Assembly: GCA_017615515.1 (NCBI GenBank)
Contig: JAFZZX010000175.1
Coordinates: 1 to 5,893 of the forward strand
Direction of reading: 5' to 3'
Length of the DNA stretch: 5,893 nucleotides
Origin: Clostridia bacterium
GTDB taxonomy: Bacteria > Bacillota > Clostridia > Christensenellales > CAG-1252
A program made the position numbers and the translations under genes. Below the pieces are notes generated by a model. The model ran no database searches and was not told where the DNA came from. It was given only the letters and a program-made list of their open reading frames with translations. This document shows positions 1 to 4,190 of this stretch, piece after piece (the first letter of the stretch is position 1; the number at the start of each line of letters is the position of its first letter).

Positions 1-173
1 ACGAGCTCGCCGTAGGTCAAGGGAATGGTCACGGTCAGATGCCCGAGTTCGTAGGTCGTGGTCGCCGACGCGACGGCATCTTGCCCCACGTAAAGCGCAC
101 CGAAAAGCAACGCCGCAGCAGCGACGAGAACCAGAAAGGCAATGCGTATGGTGCGCATAAAAACGTTTCGCAT
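1..173 (-). CDS. Exported or membrane-anchored protein of unknown function, N-terminal fragment
   Basis: Reading leftward from the ATG at 173, the frame is open for 57 codons and runs off the window edge, so only the N-terminus is visible. Residues 1-10 (MRNVFMRTIR) are basic. They are followed by a hydrophobic stretch of about 19 residues (IAFLVLVAAAALLFGALYV, 11-29) and then a polar segment. This is the layout of a signal peptide or single membrane anchor. An A-S-A sequence at residues 35-37 is a possible signal peptidase I site. The visible mature part (TTTYELGHLTVTIPLTYGEL) gives no family. A second in-frame ATG at 158 would give a shorter basic N-terminus and an equally good signal sequence. 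Neither ATG has a clear SD site, and a TATAAT box lies only 6 bp before the ATG at 173. The function and the true start are unresolved; that a gene exists here is fairly secure. Confidence 0.65.
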   Translation of the reverse strand, partial: MRNVFMRTIRIAFLVLVAAAALLFGALYVGQDAVASATTTYELGHLTVTIPLTYGEL

Positions 174-179
174 AGTACG

Positions 180-208
180 ATTATATCATATTTGCGCGCG
201 TAATACAA
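180..208 (-). promoter_or_regulatory. Promoter of the leftward exported-protein gene
   Basis: On the minus strand TTGTAT (208-203), a 17-bp spacer and a perfect TATAAT (185-180) form a vegetative-type promoter. The predicted transcription start, 7 nt after the last -10 base, is at about 173, the A of the first ATG. That leaves either a leaderless mRNA or translation from the ATG at 158 with a leader of about 15 nt and no SD. The -10 is perfect; the -35 keeps only TTG plus weak similarity. Confidence 0.6.
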
Positions 209-209
209 T
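181..209 (+). promoter_or_regulatory. Possible promoter of the rightward hypothetical gene
   Basis: TACAAT at 204-209 could be a -10 box for the gene starting at 284, giving a leader of about 68 nt. The hexamer 17 bp upstream (181-186, TTATAT) is a poor -35. The site overlaps the opposing promoter almost base for base. The call is tentative and rests on the AT-rich block and the gene start downstream. Confidence 0.3.
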
Positions 210-283
210 ATCTATTAGCAAGAACTCACGCCCTTTCGCTCTTTTTGAAAAAGGAAGGATCGACAGGCGAAGGAGAAGACGAT

Positions 284-742
284 ATGGCGATCGATCGCAA
301 CGAAAAGACCTCTAAGGAAAGCGGATTCGAATATATGGAAGGACTGTCCAGAGCCTACGAAGAGGCATTCCGAAAACGGCTCGAAGGCAAGACGCACGCC
401 CTTGAGGGCGAGAAACGCGCCGCCCTCTGCCGAATGCAAGGCGAGATCTCGCGCACGGCGGGTCGTATCGCGATCCTATCCGCAGAGAACGAAAAAAAAG
501 AACTCGCCCGTATGGTCAAGGAGAGCGCGGAAGAGATCTTGCGACTGCTCGACAGCGAGGAGATCGCCTTTTCCGCCGATCCGACGCAGACGCCGCCGAT
601 CTCCGCGCTCTTGTCCCACACGACCCTGATCGCGAATCGGTGTCTCAATCTTATCGTGCGCCACAGTGAGGCGGACGCACGTCTCTTTCCCCTGATAACG
701 TCGGAATTATCCGCACTTTATGCGATCGCGGCGATCAACTGA
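284..742 (+). CDS. Hypothetical helical protein, 152 aa
   Basis: I do not recognise a family. The start is set by an AAGGAG SD (270-275) placed 8 nt before ATG 284; an in-frame TTG at 245 lacks such a site. Residues 1-95 are rich in Glu, Lys, Arg and Ala with few helix breakers and look like long charged helices, possibly a coiled coil. A Pro-containing linker follows (SADPTQTPP, 97-105). Residues 106-152 form a more hydrophobic helical region (for example LIANRCLNLIVRH) ending in AAIN. There is no signal peptide or membrane segment, so the protein is probably cytoplasmic. It contains two Cys (49 and 120) and no obvious metal or nucleotide motif. It is a single gene, divergent from the exported-protein gene and convergent with the ROK-like gene 51 bp away. 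The coding call rests on the SD, the length and a sensible soluble-helical composition. A structural or partner-binding role is possible but unsupported. Confidence 0.7.
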   Translation: MAIDRNEKTSKESGFEYMEGLSRAYEEAFRKRLEGKTHALEGEKRAALCRMQGEISRTAGRIAILSAENEKKELARMVKESAEEILRLLDSEEIAFSADPTQTPPISALLSHTTLIANRCLNLIVRHSEADARLFPLITSELSALYAIAAIN

Positions 743-768
743 ACGCAGGATCTTCCTCGGTAAGTCAC

Positions 769-794
769 CCGAAAACGCATGCCGTCGTCGGCAT
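769..794 (-). terminator. Weak candidate terminator after the ROK-like gene
   Basis: Starting at the last base of the ROK-like stop codon, the minus strand reads ATGCCG-ACGA-CGGCAT (794-779), a perfect 6-bp stem with a 4-nt loop, followed by GCGTTTTC. The T-run is short and offset, so termination may be inefficient. On the plus strand there is no T-tract after the hairpin, so it does not obviously terminate the convergent hypothetical gene. Confidence 0.4.
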
Positions 795-1792
795 CAAACG
801 AACCCGCATTCCGTCATCGCGGCGATCGCCGCTCCGCAAGCAAACCCCTCGCCGTCGCCTTCCTCTCGGAGCAGGGGGACGGGACAAGCTTCCGAAATGC
901 GGTCGAAAAAGCCGCGCGTGATATAATCGCCGAACAGACGTATCTCTTTCGGCTCCGAAAGCGCCTGCACCGCCCCGACCGTTCCCACGATCGCCTGAAC
1001 GAGCAACCGCGAATAGTCCGAAAGGTCGCGACATTCCGAGAAATCCCCTTTGTCGTATAGGTAGTGTCCGCCGTAACTGCGGTCGAAAAGCGTGCGTTCC
1101 ACGCAAGGCGCGGACAGCAGCGAAGCGATCCCTCGCTCCGAGGAAAAGGCAGGCGCAAGGGTCAGATCGGACAGATCCGCGACCCGACGGCACCTCTCGT
1201 CCAAAAAGGCGCATTTGACCCGTCTGCCGATCCCGATCACCGCGAGAGGATAATTGCCGCCCTGCCAAACCGCGCGATAAGCGACCGACTGCGTATTGGT
1301 CAGGCAGGTCACCGACGCGCCGTACTCTTCCGATAAGGCGCGCACCAAACTGTCTCTGTCCGCATAGGTCAGCGCTACGCCGATCGCGATCGGCTTCGGC
1401 GCGGACTCCGACAGACGCGAAAAGAGGGTCGTGATCGCGACTTCCGCCGAAGCTCCCTCGGACGGGGTCATCGTGCGGCGCGAAAGCACTCTTCCGCCGA
1501 GGTCGAGCGCCGCCGCATAGAGCTTCCCCGCCTTGTAGGAAATGCCGAAAACGCATTTGTCCGTCGCCGCGTCGATGACCGAATGCGGCTTGCCGCCGCC
1601 GGGCATACGCCGCTCCGCCACCGTCACCAGTCCCGCCGCGCGCAGAGATCCCACCGCCGCGATCACGGTGCTCATACTCAGCCCCGCCCTCTCCTTGACG
1701 TCGAGTTTGGTCATGCGTTCGCCGCAGGCGATCGCGTAAAGAGCCTTGCCCCTCTTCGCGGAGATCAGATCGAAATAACTCTGTGAAAACAT
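794..1792 (-). CDS. ROK-family-like transcriptional regulator (winged helix plus degenerate sugar-kinase domain)
   Basis: The 332-residue product starts MFSQSYFD and ends ECGFV. Residues 12-73 form a winged helix-turn-helix of the ROK/NagC/XylR type: a helix (KRGKALYAIACGER), then TKLDVKERAGLSMSTVIAAV as the turn and recognition helix, then a wing ending PGGGKPHSV. Residues about 78-332 keep the size and order of a ROK domain (GISYKAGKLYAAALDLGGRVLSR near its start, a Gly/Ala-rich segment FACGAAIAA near the C-terminus). The phosphate-binding DxGxT motif, the catalytic GHxxxD region and the Cys-rich zinc motif of active ROK kinases are not visible. The protein is therefore most likely a non-catalytic sugar-responsive repressor; its ligand and targets are unknown. 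The gene stands alone: a strong terminator lies upstream, its own promoter abuts its ATG, and it converges on the hypothetical gene. A GGAG sits only 4 nt before the ATG, too close for a normal SD. The frame stays open upstream of 1792 but crosses the promoter and terminator, so the longer form is rejected. Confidence 0.82.
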   Translation of the reverse strand: MFSQSYFDLISAKRGKALYAIACGERMTKLDVKERAGLSMSTVIAAVGSLRAAGLVTVAERRMPGGGKPHSVIDAATDKCVFGISYKAGKLYAAALDLGGRVLSRRTMTPSEGASAEVAITTLFSRLSESAPKPIAIGVALTYADRDSLVRALSEEYGASVTCLTNTQSVAYRAVWQGGNYPLAVIGIGRRVKCAFLDERCRRVADLSDLTLAPAFSSERGIASLLSAPCVERTLFDRSYGGHYLYDKGDFSECRDLSDYSRLLVQAIVGTVGAVQALSEPKEIRLFGDYITRGFFDRISEACPVPLLREEGDGEGFACGAAIAAMTECGFV

Positions 1793-1798
1793 ATCTCC

Positions 1799-1827
1799 AT
1801 TGTAGCAGTCGACCAATGGCTGCGCAA
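1799..1827 (-). promoter_or_regulatory. Promoter of the ROK-like regulator
   Basis: On the minus strand TTGCGC (1827-1822), a 17-bp spacer and TACAAT (1804-1799) form a good promoter placed just after the upstream operon's terminator. The predicted transcription start is at about 1792, the first base of the ATG, which implies a leaderless transcript. A 10-bp direct repeat overlaps the -35 from its upstream side. Confidence 0.65.
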
Positions 1828-1845
1828 GGGAGAACCAAGGGAGAA
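1825..1845. repeat. 10-bp direct repeat with 11-bp period at the ROK-like promoter
   Basis: CAAGGGAGAA occurs at 1825-1834 and again at 1836-1845, separated by one base. On the minus strand this is TTCTCCCTTG twice. The promoter-proximal copy supplies the TTG of the -35, and the distal copy runs into the T-tract of the upstream terminator. One helical turn of spacing puts both copies on the same DNA face, as expected for paired operator half-sites, but chance in a purine-rich stretch is possible. Confidence 0.55.
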
Positions 1846-1877
1846 AAAAGGAAAAAGATCTCCCTACGTGGGAGATC
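1844..1877 (-). terminator. Strong Rho-independent terminator of the AbrB-ABC-PNPOx operon
   Basis: On the minus strand GATCTCCC (1877-1870), loop ACGTA, then GGGAGATC (1864-1857) form a perfect 8-bp stem. TTTTT, CC and TTTTTT follow directly. GGAAA just before the stem could pair with part of the T-tract and lengthen the base. It lies 40 bp after the split-barrel gene's stop and just before the ROK-like promoter, so it separates the two units. Read on the plus strand there is no T-tract. Confidence 0.88.
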
Positions 1878-1917
1878 CTTTCCGTTCTTGTCGTCGTTTG
1901 TCGAAAGCGCGTGGCGA

Positions 1918-2316
1918 TTATGCTTCGATCTTCTCGGGCGGGCGAGAGAAGGAAAACCGACGCGCGTCGATCTCGGTCAGGCGGAAGGTCACGAATCTGC
2001 CGTCTCCCGCCTCGTATAGTCCTTTGGGACCCGTCGGGTCGGCGAGCATCGCGCGCTGGACCTCGATACGGTCGTCCTCGACCGCCGTCGCCGCGACGCG
2101 GAGCCACTCCCCGCCCGTCGGGTACATACCGCACAGCTCGATACGCGGACAGGCTTTGATCTGCCGATAGACCTCTTTGAAATTGCCGCAACACAGATAC
2201 GCCTCGCCCTCGTACTCGGTGACCGAAGAAAAGGGTCTGACCCGCGCGCCGTCGCCGTCCGCCGTGGCGATATAGAAAACACCGACTTTTTTGAGTTCTT
2301 CTACGATCTTATTCAT
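1918..2316 (-). CDS. Pyridoxamine 5'-phosphate oxidase-like FMN-binding split-barrel protein, 132 aa
   Basis: The product is a short member of the PNPOx-like split-barrel superfamily, common in clostridia at about 130 residues. The N-terminus (MNKIVEELKKVGVFYIATAD) has the usual helix and first strand. DGDGARVRPFSSV (20-32) matches the flavin-phosphate strand pattern of the family. YLCCGNFKEVYRQIKACPRI, residues 39-58, matches the family segment C-xx-xK-xVYxQIxxxPxI, and ELCGMYPTGGEWLRV follows. Members bind FMN, F420 or heme, often as dimers; the substrate here is unknown, and true pyridoxamine-phosphate oxidase activity is unlikely at this length. It is the last gene of the operon. The permease stop (2320-2318) ends one base before its ATG, and its SD (AGGGGA, 2327-2322) lies inside the permease's last codons, so translation is probably coupled. 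That arrangement suggests a redox or detoxification role tied to the exporter, which is inference. Confidence 0.85.
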   Translation of the reverse strand: MNKIVEELKKVGVFYIATADGDGARVRPFSSVTEYEGEAYLCCGNFKEVYRQIKACPRIELCGMYPTGGEWLRVAATAVEDDRIEVQRAMLADPTGPKGLYEAGDGRFVTFRLTEIDARRFSFSRPPEKIEA

Positions 2317-2317
2317 A

Positions 2318-3070
2318 TCATTCCCCTTTCATTTTTTTGCGAAACGCGAGAATCGCCCACACCGTCACCCCCACCGTGTACCCGAGCAAGATCAGCAAGG
2401 GGAAGAGAAAGTCCACGGTGGCGCTCTCCACGCCAAGGAAACAGTTTTGCACGAGCAGGGTCGCGTTCTTGAAGGGCAGGGTCTTCATCGCGATGAGGAT
2501 CCCCTTCCCGAGACCGTCTGCGGGGAACCACATACCGCTGAGGATCGACTGACCCGAGATCACGATGGACGAGAGACCGCCGACCGCCTTTTCATTCGCG
2601 AGCGATCCGACCAAGATCCCCGCGCCGATATAGAACAGCGAGGTCACGAGCGAGATCAAGACGCCCCAAATCATCCCGACCGAGATGATCTGCGGCTCGA
2701 GGATCCCACCCACGAGGAAGAAGAGGATCGACTGCGTAAAGGCGATGGGCAGGAGCGCCGCGACGTATCCGAAAATAAACTCGTGTGAGCGAGCACGGGA
2801 GACGTACAGACGGGTCAGGAAAGCGGTATTTCTGTCCTGCGAGATCAACAGCCCCGCAAAGAGGGTCAAGAACGCCTGTGCGAAGCCCACGATGCCCGGC
2901 GCGAGATAGCGCATCTCGAATTGCGCCGTCATCTTGTGAAAGATCAGGTAAAAGAGGATCTCCAGGAAGAGAGGCAAGGCGATCGTGAAGATCAGAGAGA
3001 GCGGATCGCGCAGGATCTCCTTGAGATTGCGCCTGGTCAAGACGGAAATACGACGGATCGAATCACGCAT
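2318..3070 (-). CDS. ABC-2 type transporter permease, 250 aa
   Basis: This is the membrane subunit of an ABC-2 exporter of the drug/antibiotic/polysaccharide type. A cytoplasmic amphipathic start (MRDSIRRISVLTRRNLKEILRDP) resembles the coupling segment of the family. About six hydrophobic spans follow: roughly 24-45, 55-77, 98-120, 131-157, 165-180 and 220-243. LSGMWFPADGLGKGI (177-191) matches the conserved ABC-2 motif before the last span, usually written as SGxxxPxxxxP. The C-terminus is basic (FRKKMKGE). I chose ATG 3070 because GGGAGG (3084-3079) sits 8 nt upstream; a GTG at 3079 in the same frame lies within that SD. The start overlaps the ATPase stop by 8 bp. A homodimer of this subunit would pair with two copies of the upstream ATPase. 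The substrate cannot be read from the sequence; a small hydrophobic compound or antibiotic is typical. Confidence 0.92.
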   Translation of the reverse strand: MRDSIRRISVLTRRNLKEILRDPLSLIFTIALPLFLEILFYLIFHKMTAQFEMRYLAPGIVGFAQAFLTLFAGLLISQDRNTAFLTRLYVSRARSHEFIFGYVAALLPIAFTQSILFFLVGGILEPQIISVGMIWGVLISLVTSLFYIGAGILVGSLANEKAVGGLSSIVISGQSILSGMWFPADGLGKGILIAMKTLPFKNATLLVQNCFLGVESATVDFLFPLLILLGYTVGVTVWAILAFRKKMKGE

Positions 3071-3797
3071 GGACGTCACCTCCCATCACGATCTCTACGA
3101 AGGCGTCTTCCACGTTGGTTTTGCCCGAGCGGGCGTACAGTTCTTCCTTCGTGCCGACGAAGAGGAGCCTGCCCCGATCCATAATGCCGATGCGGTCGGA
3201 GAGCGCTTCCGCCTCTTCCATATAATGGGTGGTCAAAATGATCGTCATCTTCCCCTTCAGCGAGGTGATCGCGCGCCACAGTTCCCTGCGGGCGAGCACG
3301 TCCAATCCGAGGGTCGGTTCGTCCAAAAAGAGGATGCGCGGACGACACACGAGGGCGAGCGCGATCGAGAGTTTCCTCTGCCAGCCGCCCGACAATTTGG
3401 ACGCTTGTTTCTTTGCGACCGTGTCCAATCCGAAGACGCGATACGCTTCTGCCTTGCGTTCGCGGATCTCTTCGTCCGAAAGTCCGTTCAATGCGGCATA
3501 GAACTCTATATTCTCTTCCACCGTCAGCTTGCGCGCGACGGCGGTCTCCTGCGTGGAGACGTCGATCAATCCCTTGATCTCCTGCGCCTCGTTGCGGAGC
3601 GATTTGCCGAGGATCGTCGCGTCGCCGCCCGTCGGCGAGATCAAGGTGGAGAGCATCTTGATCGTCGTGGTCTTGCCCGCGCCGTTCACGCCGAGCAGGG
3701 AGAAAAGTTCCCCTTCCTCGACCGTAAAGGACAGGTCGTTTACCGCGACGACGTCCTTGTATTCCTTGCGTAGATTATTAAGTTCGATCGCCGTCAT
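3063..3797 (-). CDS. ABC transporter ATP-binding protein, 244 aa
   Basis: This is the nucleotide-binding subunit that drives the adjacent permease, in the DrrA/CcmA-like group of ABC-2 exporters. All core motifs are present in order: Tyr13 as A-loop candidate, Walker A GVNGAGKTT (36-44), Q-loop Gln83, signature LSGGW (135-139) followed by Gln140, Walker B ILFLDE (155-160), D-loop GLD (164-166) and switch His191 (TTHYMEEAE). The signature ends in Trp where the textbook motif has Gln; variation here is known in this family and does not suggest inactivity. The length is at the short end, without the extra C-terminal domain of some DrrA proteins. The start ATG 3797 has SD GGGAGGG (3814-3808) inside the AbrB gene and overlaps that gene by 20 bp. 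It probably acts as a homodimer on the inner face of the membrane. Confidence 0.95.
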   Translation of the reverse strand: MTAIELNNLRKEYKDVVAVNDLSFTVEEGELFSLLGVNGAGKTTTIKMLSTLISPTGGDATILGKSLRNEAQEIKGLIDVSTQETAVARKLTVEENIEFYAALNGLSDEEIRERKAEAYRVFGLDTVAKKQASKLSGGWQRKLSIALALVCRPRILFLDEPTLGLDVLARRELWRAITSLKGKMTIILTTHYMEEAEALSDRIGIMDRGRLLFVGTKEELYARSGKTNVEDAFVEIVMGGDVHA

Positions 3798-3996
3798 CGG
3801 GCCTATTCCCTCCCATCATGTCGTAGAATGCGTCCGCCTTCATCAGGGCGATGCCGCGTGCGCGATCACCCATCACCATCAGCGTGTCGCCTTCCTTGAT
3901 GTCGAACAATCGCCGCGCCTCGACAGGTACGGTGATCTGTCCTTTGGGGCCGACCTTCACGCTGACGATGAACCTATCGTCCGAAATCTTCTTCAT
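3778..3996 (-). CDS. AbrB/MazE/SpoVT-family DNA-binding regulator, 72 aa
   Basis: Residues 11-55 match the swapped-hairpin AbrB fold: VSVKVGPKGQITVPVEARRL, then FDIKEGDTLMVMGDRARGIALMKADAF. The GxxGQITVPxExRxxxxIxxGD core is the family hallmark. Such proteins dimerise through this domain and bind AT-rich DNA, often at their own promoter. The short C-terminal tail (MMGGNRPDDGDRT) looks unstructured; its codons carry the SD of the downstream ATPase gene. The ATG at 3996 is set by AAGGAG (4010-4005) 8 nt upstream. As the first gene of an exporter operon it is probably the operon's local regulator. Small AbrB-like genes leading ABC-2 operons are common in clostridia. A MazE-type antitoxin role is unlikely because no toxin gene follows. 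Confidence 0.9.
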   Translation of the reverse strand: MKKISDDRFIVSVKVGPKGQITVPVEARRLFDIKEGDTLMVMGDRARGIALMKADAFYDMMGGNRPDDGDRT

Positions 3997-4010
3997 AGGA
4001 TCGTCTCCTT

Positions 4011-4028
4011 ACTTTTCTTACTTTTCTT
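4011..4028. repeat. Perfect 9-bp tandem repeat in the AbrB operon leader
   Basis: ACTTTTCTT is repeated twice without a gap (4011-4019 and 4020-4028). On the transcribed strand it reads AAGAAAAGT twice, followed by AAGGAG, the SD. It starts directly after the -10 box and covers the predicted transcription start. It may be a binding site for the AT-preferring AbrB-like protein or simply a duplication of purine-rich leader sequence. Confidence 0.6.
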
Positions 4029-4057
4029 ATCTTAGCGTGATTTCGCCGCGTTGTCAA
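4029..4057 (-). promoter_or_regulatory. Promoter of the AbrB-ABC-PNPOx operon
   Basis: On the minus strand a perfect TTGACA (4057-4052), a 17-bp spacer and TAAGAT (4034-4029) form a near-consensus promoter. The predicted start is near 4022, leaving a leader of about 26 nt that contains the AAGGAG SD. It is back to back with the mannosidase promoter, with 44 bp between the two -35 boxes. Confidence 0.8.
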
Positions 4058-4071
4058 GGGTTTCGGAAAAC

Positions 4072-4098
4072 AAACGCACGGGCGCGACTTATGCGTTT
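4072..4098. promoter_or_regulatory. Inverted repeat between divergent promoters, candidate operator
   Basis: AAACGCA (4072-4078) and TGCGTTT (4092-4098) are perfect inverted copies separated by 13 bp, centred at 4085. The site lies between the two back-to-back -35 boxes, nearer the mannosidase promoter (-35 at 4102-4107). Arm length and placement suit a dimeric regulator. No regulator can be assigned. Confidence 0.4.
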
Positions 4099-4101
4099 TG
4101 A

Positions 4102-4130
4102 TTGACAGGCGTATGCGCGGAATGTATTAT
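4102..4130 (+). promoter_or_regulatory. Promoter of the GH38 mannosidase gene
   Basis: A perfect TTGACA (4102-4107), a 17-bp spacer and TATTAT (4125-4130) form a near-consensus vegetative promoter. The predicted start is near 4137, giving a leader of about 54 nt. The strength of the promoter suggests that any sugar control would be by repression. Confidence 0.82.
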
Positions 4131-4140
4131 ATTGAAAGGT

Positions 4141-4172
4141 AAAATCTTACGGAATGAAAGACCGTAACTTTT
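4141..4172 (+). promoter_or_regulatory. Hairpin in the mannosidase mRNA leader
   Basis: TTACGG (4147-4152) and CCGTAA (4162-4167) are perfect inverted copies around a 9-nt loop. Beyond a small internal loop, AAAA (4141-4144) can pair with TTTT (4169-4172). The structure ends 4 nt before the SD (GGAGGG, 4177-4182). It could modulate ribosome access or mRNA stability, or the same sequence could be a DNA operator. No known riboswitch pattern is recognisable. Confidence 0.45.
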
Positions 4173-4190
4173 GTTCGGAGGGATACTTGG

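Noticed and set aside
245..283. TTG start at 245 for the hypothetical gene
   Set aside because: There is no SD before it, whereas ATG 284 has AAGGAG at ideal spacing.
743..793. Terminator for the plus-strand hypothetical gene in the 51-bp convergent gap
   Set aside because: TCGG/CCGA pairing around 757-772 is short and no T-tract follows on the plus strand. Only the minus-strand hairpin is worth listing.
765..1838. A 357-codon open frame on the minus strand in another frame over the ROK-like gene
   Set aside because: It is Arg/Gly-rich low-complexity translation typical of a shadow frame in GC-rich DNA. The other frame gives a recognisable winged helix and regulator.
1793..2194. Upstream extension of the ROK-like frame to about 466 residues
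   Set aside because: The extra codons run through the ROK-like promoter, the operon terminator and the split-barrel gene. Family alignment begins at the winged helix near residue 12 of the shorter form.
2985..3773. A 262-codon plus-strand frame antisense to the ABC ATPase gene
   Set aside because: It is opposite a gene with complete Walker, signature and switch motifs; its composition is that of a shadow.
3778..3996. Toxin-antitoxin pair based on the MazE-like fold
   Set aside because: The next gene is an ABC ATPase rather than a MazF, PIN or similar toxin.
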